Source: Micractinium sp. NFX-FRZ (lineage: Eukaryota; Chlorophyta; Trebouxiophyceae; Chlorellales; Chlorellaceae). Taken from it: DNA of 64,000 bases. Shown here piece by piece: positions 11,491 through 22,400 of the stretch (the first letter of the stretch is position 1; every line of letters starts with the position of its first letter). The notes under the pieces are model-generated. The model searched no databases. It was not told the origin of the DNA and was given only the letters and a program-made list of their open reading frames with translations. Location of the stretch: the NCBI GenBank assembly GCA_029339195.1, contig JAPTJF010000002.1, positions 1-64,000 on the forward strand, written 5' to 3'. The position numbers were made by a program, and so were the translations under genes.

Positions 11491-12860
11491 GGCTGGCTGC
11501 TAACTGGCTGGCCAGCCAGGCGTGGGGCGCAACTGCTGCCGCCGCCGACGCGACGGTTCAGCGGCGGGTGAATTCTGCCGCACCGCTGCCCGCTGGCCCC
11601 GCAGCATACAGCGCCGCTCCCTCGGCTGCAGCTGCCTTGTGCGCACTTATCAGGCGGTGCGATGAGCGGCCCGAGGGGCAGGGGCCTGCAGCAGGAGGGA
11701 GAGGCCAGGCTGGGCTGCACGTGTTTGGCTCGAGGCCTGTTCGAGTGCAGCCGCAGCGTGGCGCGTCGCGTTGAGTAAAGGTTTGAGCGCTTTGCGGGCG
11801 TGGCACACGCACCTGAAGGCGAGGGAGCGCCCCGAGAATTGCTAGCCCAGAGAGCTGAGGAGGGCTGCACACCGATTGTTTCAGGCTCTGCACCAACGCG
11901 GCGTGTGCACAGCGAGGCCGCCTGAAGGCCCAGAGGGCAAGGGCAGGTCACATGCAAGGTTTGGCCCCAGCGTAGCGCACTGCCACTACCGCCGCCGCAG
12001 GTGCCCTTTCACAAGGGTCCACCACACAAACTTGATTCTGTAAGAGATGAAAATGTGTTGTGAGTCAAACAACCGTAGGATGGCTGCAAGCTGCCTTGCA
12101 CTTGCCGGCATTTAAGGGGCTGCTGGGCAGAGGTTGTAGGCAGCACGCTGCGAAGAGCGGCACATGCCAAATGCTGCCCCTGTAATGCCATTCAACATTG
12201 CTTGCACGCTCTAACGTGACCTGCGCGTGTGCATGGCACTCAAATGCCTGATATGTGGCTTTGCTGCTCGGCTTTTGCATCACATACGCTGCTCCTTGGC
12301 CCATCGGTGGAAGCCAGCAGCGTGTGCAGCAGAAGCTTGCCGTGGCCATACGGGGGGCGGTGCATGTGCGACCATGCATGGCCTGCATACTGGTTTGCTA
12401 GGAATGGGTCGAATCCATGGCTGGGGTCCAGCTCTGTCAACAGTAGCATCACCGGTTTTGGGAAACCAATGAACGTGATCGGGGCTTGCTGTTTGCCGTA
12501 CCCACACAGCCGACAGCAGCAGCGTGCCACGATTGCCAGTGGCCGTCATGCGAACTGAGCAATTGAGGAAATAGCCTCCCGAAGTCGTGCATTCGGCATG
12601 AAAAGTGCCTCCCCAAACCACAGGGTGCTTAACACCCGCCGACTTTCGACAGCGCGGCGGCGGCGGCGGGGCGGGGCGGGCCCGCACTTCACCGGCCCTG
12701 TCTGACGCTCTCGCACTGTCAAGTGGACATCGATGCTAATATCGACGGGTCATGCTTGGAGCTAACGCATTGTGCATTTCCTTGCCAGGGTGGCCGGTGC
12801 AGTGGCCAGAGGTGAAGACTCACCGCCTCGCTCCCTGGCTCATTCCCCACAGCATTTCCA
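11491..12860. other. Divergent intergenic region (about 1.4 kb)
   Basis: It separates the starts of the ACR-like gene (minus) and the PSB33-like gene (plus) and should contain both promoters and 5' UTRs. Parts, at about 12010-12130 and 12700-12780, are less GC-rich than the genes. Open frames here have no exon-like composition or homology that I recognise. No TATA box stands out. Confidence 0.45.
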
Positions 12861-15070
12861 ATGTTCATCATGCAGGCCACCCAGTGCGTTCAGATCCAGG
12901 CTGCCGCGCCCCTTGTGGCGCGCCCGGCTTCGCGCTGCACCAGCACTTGCTTCCGTGCGGCGTGCAGGCCTGCAGCGCGGCGCCAGCGGGTGCAGCTGCG
13001 TGCGGTTGCACAGGAGCAGAGCGGTGCGTGTGGTTGGTGTGGCTGCCGCTGGTTGGCGGACAGCGGCGCTGCCTGGCCGCGCGGCACCGGGCGGCGGCGC
13101 ACCAGCCTCTCCCCCCTCCCCCAGTGCTGCCATCCTTACAACTTTATGTTACCCTGGTCCTCCTGCAGCCGTGAGCAGTGCGGCTTCCAGCAGCAGCAGC
13201 GCCCCGCCGGCTGGCTTTGTGCCCGTGCTGCGGCCAGAGGACCTGCCCAAAGGTGGGTGGGTGGGTGGGGAACGTGCGTGTCGTTGCATACTTTCCGTTC
13301 AACAGAGCATCAGCAGCACAGAGCTGAAGAGCTGTAGCTTTGCAGAAGTTGGCCTGTGGCCTGCATGCAGCCGACACGCTGCAGCGCTGGAAGTGTGGAA
13401 ACATGTGCGGTCTATGGCGTGCTCGCACCCAACTGGCATGTGCCTGCTGCGCACCCGCCCGCCTGCAGGCACGCGCAAGGAGGTGCGGGCCGAGGGCAAG
13501 ACTGTGCTGCTGTTCTGGTACCGCAACCAGATCTATGCCATCGAGGCGCGGTGAGTGGGTTTGCATGTGGTGGTGTGGGGTGGGTGTATGGTCGGGTGGG
13601 CGACAGGTGGCGCGGCTGCCCGACATGAGCGACGCTGCTACGCACGCGGCGAGGCGGAAGTGCCCTTCCCCATTCTGCTACCCATACCAACAGAGCACCC
13701 GCGCTCGGCGCGCGCGCCTGCGCAGCCAGCTCCGCCGCGCACGACATGCGCCCGCGAGCGGCTCTCGACGGCAACGCCTGGTGTTGCCGCCCCCGCTCCT
13801 TGCAGTTCCCCCGCCGAGGGCGCCTACAGCGAGGGCTTCATCCGCGCCAAGTTCACCCAGGACTTCTGCATAGGTGGGCGCCTGGCTGGGGCTGAATGGT
13901 GTGGCTGGCTGGTTGGGCAGGCGGGTGGGTGGGTCCGAGGTGGTTGTGGTGGGGTGGAGAGCAGATGGTGTGGAGCGGGCAGCTTTAGATGGTGCCCCAA
14001 CACCCCAACAACACCCCGCTCACGGCCACCCGCCCTGTGCCGCCTCGCTCCCCCCTCGCTCCCCTCTCACCTGCCCGCAGAGTGCCCCGGCACCGGCACC
14101 CTGTTCAGCCTCAAGGACGGCGGCATCGTGAGCTGGTACCCCAACAACCCGGTGCTGCGCATGCTCACCCCGCCCGCCACCTGCCGCCCGCTGGAGATCT
14201 ACCCGGTGCACCTCGGGGAGTCAGCCATCTCCGTGGACATCTCGGGTGCGTGGTGGGGGGAGGCAGCTGCCGGGAAGCTGGGGGTTGATGATGATGTGGG
14301 GTGTGCGGCGGGCATGTGTTGGGCGCACGCTGCGTGGGAGGGTCTTAGTGACGCAAAGCGTGCCCCGCCTGGCGCGCCGCCGCGCAGACCGGTGGATCAG
14401 TTGGGTACGTGCCCTTGGATGTGCAGTGATGCTGCAGCAGGGAAGTGGCGACGCCTTCCTGCCACCTGCCTTCCTCTGCCCTGCCACCTGCCCAGCCATC
14501 ACCCCCGCCGCCCACCCTCCGCACTCGCACCACCCACCCCTGCAGGCAGCACCAAGGGCGGCGCGCCCACCACCCGCGGCGGCTCTGACACCTCCCTGGA
14601 GAACAACAACGTGTACGGTCTGGAGCCCAAGGTGTATGTGGAGGATGCAGCGCAGGAGACGGCGGCGGGTGAGCGGGCCAGCTGCGAGAAGAAGAGGGCG
14701 TGGGGGCCAGCAGGCCGGCGGGCTGTGTTTGGTCAATGTTGGCAGGGCAGCAGGCATCCGGTGGCCTCAGGAACGTGCCTGCCTGCCTGCCTGCCTGCCT
14801 GGCCATCTTCACAGCTGAGCTGCGTCAAAGATGCTGTGCAGACATGGCTGGCCCGCCGCTGCCATCCCATCGCCTGTGCACAGCCTACTGCGGGCCCGCA
14901 CGCTCGTTTACCTGACCCGCCTGCTTGCCTCCCTCCCCTCGGCGGCCTGTCCTGCAGCACCGAGCGGCGATGCCGTGGCGGGGGCTGCCACCACAGTCAT
15001 CACAGTGCTGGCGGTGCTGGGCGTGATTGTGGGGGGCGGCGCCACCGCCTTCTACTTCTTCGGCCCCTGA
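12861..15070 (+). CDS. PSB33: PSB33/LIL8-like thylakoid protein with degenerate Rieske fold
   Basis: Seven exons (12861-13023, 13169-13252, 13469-13550, 13806-13873, 14081-14245, 14546-14668, 14958-15070) give 265 aa. Residues 1 to about 55 are Ala/Arg/Ser/Gln-rich without acids, a chloroplast transit peptide. The Rieske-like region then reads GFVPVLRPEDLPKGTRKEV, VLLFWYRNQIYAIEARSPAE, GAYSEGFIRAKFTQDFCIEC and SLKDGGIVSWYPNNPVLRML, close to what I recall of Arabidopsis At1g71500 (PSB33), a photosystem II-associated membrane protein. Canonical CxH and CxxH cluster ligands are absent: SPAEGAY replaces the first pair and CPGTGTLF keeps a Cys but lacks the His, so a 2Fe-2S cluster is unlikely. 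A C-terminal membrane segment (VITVLAVLGVIVGGGATAFYF) anchors it. Met-4 is an equally possible start. Its neighbour COX11 is transcribed towards it. Confidence 0.88.
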
Positions 15071-15654
15071 AGAGTGGGCGCTTGTGAAAGGAACCTTTTT
15101 GGCTTTGAAACTGCCTTGGCATGCCATGCTGCCTTTTGAGCGCAGCTGGCGGCCCTGTGTCTGCGATGCGCTGCGCCTCCCAAAGGCGCTTTGCTGACTG
15201 GTGTTAATGAACAGTTGGCAGAGCATATACGTACCTGCCCCCCCAGCCAGCCAGCCACGCCCTCCCTCTCGGACACACTTGAACCATGCATTCTTTCTGC
15301 CTTCCTTTTGAGACGCCGATACAACTGACGATGCGGGGCGTGCCCCCCCCACCTCCTCCCCTTTGCTGCCTTTCATTCTTTGCTTTTATGCTGCCACTGC
15401 CCCACCTTGTGTTTGCCAAGATTTGTGGAAAAAATGAATCGTTACAGCATGTGGCATTGCAAAGAGGGGCGCGAGGCAGCAAGGAGGAGCAGCAGAATAA
15501 TGAGGAGTAGGGGAGAATGTGAGCAGGGACGATGCTGAGGGCGGCGGGGCACCCCAGGGCAGTGTTCCTCCTGCGTGGTCACCCCACCCAGCTTGCACTG
15601 GCCAAGGTACCGTTGTGTCACACGCGCGTGCACTCCATGTCGAAGCACGGGCCA
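15071..15654. other. Convergent 3' region between PSB33-like and COX11 genes
   Basis: About 580 bp hold the two facing 3' UTRs. The middle (15,200-15,470) has pyrimidine- and T-rich patches, unlike exons. No RNA gene or repeat is visible. Confidence 0.45.
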
Positions 15655-18152
15655 TCACTGGCCCGCCGTCGCGGCCACGGGGAGCGCCGCTGCAGCAGCC
15701 GCAGCCGCAGCCGCCGCCACGGGCTGCCCCTCCTCCTCCCAGTCCTCCTCCTCCACCTTGAAGAACGTGTAGCTGCAGGGGTGGGGGGCGGGAGCAGACA
15801 GGGCAAAGGCTGGCCGAGTTGTGCATGCTTGCAGGTGGGTGTTTCTACTCCAAGCACACTGTGGCACGCCCAGCCGCCTGCCCGCCGCACATGGCGGCTC
15901 CGCCAGCAGCACCAGGCTGCAAGCGTGCACCTCAGCCCCCTTCCGCCAGTGTGCGATGTGAGGAACACTCCTGCGTTCTTCTACCTCAGTGCATGAGGAA
16001 GCCTCCTCCGTTCCTCTACCTCCGTTCTCGCACAGGTTCGTCCAGCCCAGCCCGGCATGAGTTACCTCCCCGCTCAGCCCGCCCACCCCACCTGAGCGTG
16101 ATGATGTTGATGCCGTTCATCTTTGGGTCGGTGGCAAACTCGGGGTCGATGTAGAAGAAGACGGGCATGTCAATCTTCTCGCCGGGCCGCAGCTTCTGCT
16201 CCTGCAGCATTCGAGAATCAAAGATGGGAGGGGGAGGCAGGCCAGGTGGAAGGCGGGTGGCAGGCGAGAGGGTGTGAGGCTGAGGGCAGGCGGTGCCAAG
16301 CACGGGCGGACCACACGAGGCGCAGCTCCCACAAGCACTACTTTGCAACCACAAGCACAGTAACGCCACAACCCGATCGCCCGCCCACCTCGAAGCAGAA
16401 GCACTGGATCTTGTTGAAGTACTGCCCCGCCTGCTGGGGGGCCACGTTGTAGGTAGACACGCCTGCGGGAAGGGAGAGGAGGCGGGCGGGCAGCAGGGGA
16501 GCGGCGAGGCTGGGTGGGGCGGCAAGCAGGGACCTTGGCCAGTGTGACGCACCGCGACCCTGAACGCCCACCAACACACACGCCTTCTGACACGCCCAGG
16601 TCTACAGCAAGGGCAGCAGCGCACCCAGCAGCGCACCCAAGCCACAGCAACGACAGGGGGGCGCGCGCCCAAAGCCACGGCACAACCCACCAGTGATGGC
16701 CTTGTCGCTGCGGTTGTGTGCCGTGTAGAAGGCCAGGGTGGACTGGCCGGGGTGCAGCTTCACGCTGCGCTGCGTGGGCGTGAACCGCCAGGGCAGGCCG
16801 TCTGCGCGGGCAAGCAGGGGCAGGGGGTGCTGGCTGGGTGTGGCTTGGCCTTGCGCGCCTGCCTGCCAGTCACACCCACCCTCACCACTCTGCTCCCAGT
16901 CCTTCACTCCGCAGGCACAATCCAGGTCAAGACTTGAAGCGCGCAATGGCTTTCGCGTGCTGCATCCCAACGGAGCAGCCGCTGCTCACAAGGCCCACCC
17001 ACCCGCCACATCGGAGTTGAAGTAGACGGTGACCTCGCGCGCCGCCGCCGCCCGCTCCACCTCCTCATCCGGGTTCTCCTCACGCCGCCGGATCTTGTCC
17101 TCAACCGCCTTGCCCTCCTGCACGGTGCCGCCATAGCCGGTGGCCTGCAGAGGTGTGGTTTGAGGGTGGGGGTGGGGGTGAGGGGGTGGGATGGACTTTA
17201 GAGGGGGGGTGATGTGTGAAAGGGTGGGTTAGGTGCGAGAAGGTGGGGTTGGAGTGGCGAGGAGGTAAGGTAAGGAGGAGAAGTGAGCTGGGGAAGGAAT
17301 GGCGTGGTGGCATGGCACGTCAACATGGCAGCAGGGGGCAGACAGCTGGCCGGCTGGTGCAACGAGAGCCATGAACCATGATACAGCCTGCCTGCCCCCG
17401 AGCGCACCTGGCAGAACATGCGGTACAGAGGTACTGCCGCGTACGTCACCCCAATCATCCCCACCACCGTTGCCAGCTGGAGAGGAGGCGGGGGGAGAGC
17501 GGCGCAGGTGCATGGGGCCAGGGGGACACGTCAGCACTGGGGCACAGCTTCGGGAGCAGCTGAGGCGGGGATGGGCAGGAGAAGCGCAGCGCTGCCACCC
17601 ACATGCAAGAGGCCACAGAGGTTTGCAGCAACGAGTCCTGCTGTTGTGGAGGGGCATGGTGCCAGCTGTAGAGGGTGGGCGCCCACAGCAGCTTGGCGGA
17701 GCGCTTGGTCAAGAGCAGCCCAGGCGCAACCCCACCACACAACAGGCAGCCGACCACCGTACGGCACCACTCACAATGTACCAGCCCTGGTCTGTGACCT
17801 TCTTGTTGACGCTGCCATACAGATCCTGCCTGCCGCGTGGCCTGCTGCTGAGCCGCCGCAGGCAGTGCATCTGCGCTGGCTGCCACGGCGGGCAGGCCTG
17901 CTGCTGCTGCTGCGCGATGTGCCGCCTCAGCTGCTGCTGCCACGCACCCTGCGCGCCGCCGCTGCTGCCGCCGCTCCTGCTACAGCTGTGCAGCCAGCGG
18001 CGCAATGCCACAGCTTCGGCCTGCAGTGGGGCCGCTGCTGCCTGTGCCGCCGACGGCACTGCCGCCAGGGCGCCGGCCCCGCGCGCTGCTGCTGGTGCCA
18101 GCGAGGCTGACCCGCGAGCCAGCAGCCCCAGCGACTCGCGTAGCCCTCGCAT
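15655..18152 (-). CDS. COX11: Cytochrome c oxidase assembly protein COX11/CtaG
   Basis: Seven exons (18152-17775, 17476-17408, 17144-17003, 16801-16691, 16462-16389, 16201-16092, 15772-15655) join in phase to 333 aa. The product delivers copper to the CuB site of COX1 in the mitochondrial inner membrane. The N-terminal exon (MRGLRESLGLLARGSASLAP onward) is Arg/Ala/Ser/Gln-rich, as expected of a mitochondrial presequence, and ends DLYGSVNKKVTDQGWYI. The single membrane helix is LATVVGMIGVTYAAVPLYRM, followed by FCQATGYGGT. The intermembrane-space domain has VYFNSDVADGLPWRFTPTQ, GQSTLAFYTAHNRSDKAITG and YNVAPQQAGQYFNKIQCFCF. The CFCF pair is the copper-binding motif of the family. GEKIDMPVFFYIDPEF and NIITLSYTFF complete the fold, and an Ala-rich tail extends past the usual end. 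An upstream in-frame Met at 18296 would lengthen the leader; 18152 gives the better presequence. Confidence 0.95.
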
Positions 18153-19465
18153 CCTGGCGAACGAGCTAAGGTTGAGGCGGAAAGTCGCGGGCGGCCCTTC
18201 CTGCACTCCAGGCGCTCGTTGGTGGGCCTGTGCGCGGTGGTCGACTCTAAGGAATGCGCCTGGAACCGAAAGCAAACAGCAGGGCGAGGTGGCCACTTGC
18301 TGAGCACATCAATTTTGCACAATGGCCACGCTGTCGCCTGCACTAAAGCACCTGGCTTTCCGCCAAATCGGCGCGCGTGGTCTTTGATCTAAGGCACTGG
18401 TAGGTTTACTGGGAGCAGAGCAGCTCCAGCCCGAGGCCTTGTACGTTGTGACACATGGCACATGTGTGAACTCACAGAAACGCAACCAGACACTGGGGCG
18501 CCCTGCTTGGGTGGCCAACATCGTGTGGAGGCTCGGAACTGTGCTACTGAGCCGTAATGTGGCGTGCACGCAAGGCCTGGCTGGCCCCCTCTCCGCTCGT
18601 TGTTGCCGACGCTGCCCCTCTCCAGCCAAGTTGACAAGGTCGGCATACCGTGCACGGCAGGGAGGCACCTGATCTAACATCAACGCCAAGCCCATGAACA
18701 AGGGAGCCACTGCCAGCAGTCATGGCAGGGCCACAGCTGCTGCCGGCCGTGCACGCCAACATCAGCGCTCGCCGCCACACCCTGGCTGGCCGGATGTACA
18801 CACGTAAAGTGCGATGAACAGGTCACTCGTTAACATCCACCTCGACATTCCTACAACCAAATTCCTGTTTGGTTAGCAAAACAATAACAGGCAGCGCGCA
18901 TTGGCAAAAAGTAACAAGCACTTTCTGCAAACGGTCGGCACTGGCTGGTCGAGGCTGACGTCAGGGTGTGCTTTGAAACCAGGACTGGAAGTGAGGATCA
19001 AAGGTTCGGGCCGCCTTCAGACATCCTAGATCCCTCAGATAACCATCAAATTCTTCATCGTGTAATTTTGAATCACTTCAATGCACCAAGCAGGTGCTGC
19101 ATTGGGCGGGCGGGGGGACCGCAGGGCCGCGGAAGCGCGGCGGCCAAAGGGCGGCGGCAACAACGGTCAGGAACCGGGCGAGCCGGTGCTTGCGCATTGT
19201 CCGAAAGGCCATTGTGCGATATTTAAGGCGTCTGGGGAGGCTGAGAACGCAGAACTCCTTAAAGGCTCGGCCAGGTCAGCTAGGAGACCCCTCCGGACAC
19301 CTGTTTGCCAGAGAGCGCCTCGGTAGCTGCCGCACTTTGAGTTTGTTTTCTCCACCTTGATCGCCTCCTCAAAAACGACACAAGCATAGCACAGGGCTTT
19401 CGGGCTTCCGCACGCTCTTGGAGTCGCCTGCCGGCCCCTCACACTGTCGAGGGCGACATGTGGGG
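18153..19465. other. Divergent intergenic region between COX11 and the giant cyclase gene
   Basis: About 1.3 kb with the only clearly AT-richer patch of this part of the window (about 18,820-19,080). This is where the two promoters would be expected. A TATTTAAG lies 239 bp before the cyclase ATG (listed separately). No open frame here looks like an exon. Confidence 0.45.
19220..19227 (+). promoter_or_regulatory. TATA-like element upstream of the cyclase gene
   Basis: TATTTAAG stands in otherwise GC-rich DNA, 239 bp before the first in-frame ATG of the cyclase gene. The position would suit a core promoter with a 5' UTR of about 200 bases. This is inference only; single TATA-like words occur by chance. 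Confidence 0.25.
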
Positions 19466-22400
19466 ATGAGTGGAGGGAGGGGTGCAGCCGCACACCCAGC
19501 GGAGGCGCCGCAAAACCCAGTGGCGGAGGCGGCGGCGGCACCACAACAGGCCTGGTGCCCGCAACAGGCCGGCCGCGCTCACGCTGCGCAGCGCGTGCCA
19601 CTCAGCCCGTTTGCCTGCCCATCCCTGGGCTCCCAACAGCGGCAGGAGCCCTCGCTGGCTGCGGATGACGTCGAAGCAGCAGCAACCAGCGGCGTGTCTC
19701 ATGCTGGGGAGGTTGCGCACACCGGTGGGGCGGGCGCGAGCCAGCCCCCCCTGGCCGGCAGCAGCCAGCCTGCCAGCTGCCAGGCTTCCGCTGCCTTGCA
19801 GCAGCGCAGTCTGGAGGCCAGCAATGACAGCCGGGGTGCTGGCAGCGGCGCCGACAGCTTGCCACCTGGCGAGGCAGCAGTGGCGGCGCCGGCGCCGGCA
19901 GCGGAGGGCAGGTCGGTACGCGGCACGGGCAGCAGCACGCCCATGCTGCGTGGCAGCATTCTGGCCAGCTGCGCCTCCGAGGTGGGATCGCAGGCCAGCA
20001 TCACTCTGGGGTCAGTGATGAGCCAGGTGAGCCCCCAGCTGCTTGTTGGGTGCTGAAGTTCAGGAGTGCTTCTGGCATGATGGCGGGCCTGGCGTGCGGG
20101 CACGGGCGCCGCTGTTCCAGCGCAGTGCTGCTCTACCTGCAGCCACGCTGTCGCTTTCACAGTTGCACCTCCTGCTCGATGTGTGACTGGCCTGGCCGGC
20201 GCCCTGCCCTGTCCTCTCTGGCGGCCTGCAGCTGCACCTGCAGCTGTCGGGCCCCTGCGAGTGCCGCACCCTCATGCCTGGGCTGGACCTGGCGGAGCAT
20301 GGGCTGGCTGACCTGGACCTGCAGGCACAGGGTGGGTGGGCTGGCTGGCTGGCTGGGTGCAGCAGTGGACAGCTGCTGGTGGTGGGTGGGTGGGTGGCTG
20401 GGTGCAGCAGTGCATGCTGGCTGGTATGTGGTGGGGATAGTCGGCGGCTGTTGACTGGCTGGCTGACCTGGACGTGCATGCCCAGGGTGTGTGGGGTGGG
20501 CTTGCAGCAGTGGGTGGCTCGTAGGATGTCCAGATGCTTCTGGATGTGTCCTCAGGATGAGCACCCACCGTGCTGGAGCCTTTCTCGTCACCTCGGCCCC
20601 CGCCCCTGTGCTGTGCAGGCGGCGACCTGCCTGTGGTGACGGCCTCCCGTGGGGTGAACCTGCGGCTGGCCATCAGCCAGGCACTGTCCCAGCAGCAGCA
20701 GCAGATGGAGGGCAGCGCGTCTGCGCCTCGCAGCGGGATGCACCTGTCGCTGTCGCACCAGCGTGCGTCCATGCCGGGGACGCCCGCCACCCTGCCCTGC
20801 GGCCTGGGCTCTGTTGCTGGCACACCGATGGCCTCTGCCTGGGCGCTGGCGGGCATAGAGCAACAGCAGCAGCAGCAGCAGCAGCAGGACGAGGAGGAGG
20901 CAGCTGGCAGTCAGGCTGCAGCAGGTGGCACCGAGGATGAGCAGCGGCCAGAGGGAGCAGCGGAGAGTGCCACGTGGCAGTGGCTGCTGCAGAGCAGGTT
21001 CAGCTCGCAGCCTGCCGAGGGCGGGCAGGGCGGGCAGCCTCCTCGGGAAACGGCGGCACTGCCGGGGCTGCCGCCCCCACCCCACGCAGTGCGGACTGGC
21101 ACTGGACGTGAATTCAGCGCCAGTGCAGCGCCGGCCGGTGCCGCTCCTGCTGCCCTCCGTGCCCCCGCAGCCGACGCCGCAGCTGCCACGTCAGCAGAGC
21201 AGCCAGGTCAGCGGGCGCGAGCCACTACCTGGGACCAGCTTGAGCTGTTGGAGTCTGGGGCTGTGCCTGTGCGGCTGGACGGTGCACGCCCCTGGTCTTA
21301 CGACGGCGCCGGCGGGGCCGGCTCCGGTGGTGGCGGCGCCAGCGGCGGTGCCGGCATGCCCCGCTCCCTCAAGCCCTCTCAGCTGGAGATTGTGTACCGC
21401 TCACGGGCAGCGGCCCGCATGTGGCCCATGCTGGCGCCCTTTGTGGCCCGCCTGCTGCGGCAGTACATTGTGCAGGCGCACCCCGTGGTGGGAGGCGCCC
21501 CCAGGTGGGGCGGGAAGGCATGGGCGGCGGGTGGGCAGCGCAATGGGAGGAATCAGGGGAGTGGGAGGGCTGCGCCATCAGCATGAGGACTCTCGCCCGC
21601 GGAGTCGCGAGTGCTCTGGCTCTGCACAAACCTGCAGCAAGCCATACCAGCAGAACTGTCCTGAGCTGTGCATGCCGTGTCCCCTCCCGCCTCTGCCCAC
21701 TTCTTCTTGCAGCCCCGTGTACCATGGCATCGGCCGGGCGCTGGCCTGCAAGGCGTCGGCGCCACCTCACAGCCTGAGCCGTGTGATGAAGCCTAGCATG
21801 GAGTCGTTCCCAGGTGGGTGGGGCTGGGGCCTCTTGAGTGGGGTGGCAAGGGTGGGAGGCTTGCGCTGTCTGCCCACCCCGCAGGCTGTGCCACGCATCG
21901 CCGTGCTGCATGCCACCTCACTTGCAAGCACGCGTCTGCCTTGTGTTGCCCTTTGACATCACTCTCGTTTCGTCACACTTGCAGCCGCGGTGATGATTGC
22001 CGACGTGAGCGGGTTCACGGCGCTGACCGAGGCGCTGGGTGCACAGGGCAGCGCGGGGGTGGAGCTGCTGACCAAGTGCATGAACAGATACTTCACCCAG
22101 GTGGGGCGGGGAAGGGGCACTTGAGAGGTAGGTGGGCAGTGGATGTGGGCGGGTGGGAGGGCTGCTTGCCTGCTGTTCTAAGGGGGCACGGCACAACATC
22201 AGCGGTCCACTGGTGGCCCCCCATACGGGCCGCTGTGCACCTGCACCATTGTAAGCCCTTCTTCCCTCACCCCGCATCCCCCTTCCCCAACTGCCGCCCA
22301 CCTGCCCGCCTGGCGCCAGGTCATCGACCTGCTGCTGCTGTATGGCGGCGACGTGGAGAAGTTTGCTGGCGACTGCATGATCGTCGTCTTCCTGCCCACG

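Noticed and set aside
11349..11774. A 141-codon plus-strand frame at the 5' end of the ACR-like gene
   Set aside because: It overlaps the ACR first exon and intron on the other strand, has no ATG-supported exon pattern and no recognisable motif.
12400..12420. Possible tRNA T-arm (GGGTCGAATCC)
   Set aside because: The flanking bases do not form acceptor, D or anticodon stems and the T-stem itself is too short.
13555..15087. A 510-codon plus-strand frame overlapping the PSB33-like gene
   Set aside because: It reads through several introns and only matches the protein family in one short exon; the spliced model with seven exons fits the family.
18309..18801. Several 60-130 codon frames in the COX11/cyclase spacer
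   Set aside because: Both strands are open in overlapping frames, as expected from GC-rich sequence; none has a targeting peptide, motif or in-phase continuation.
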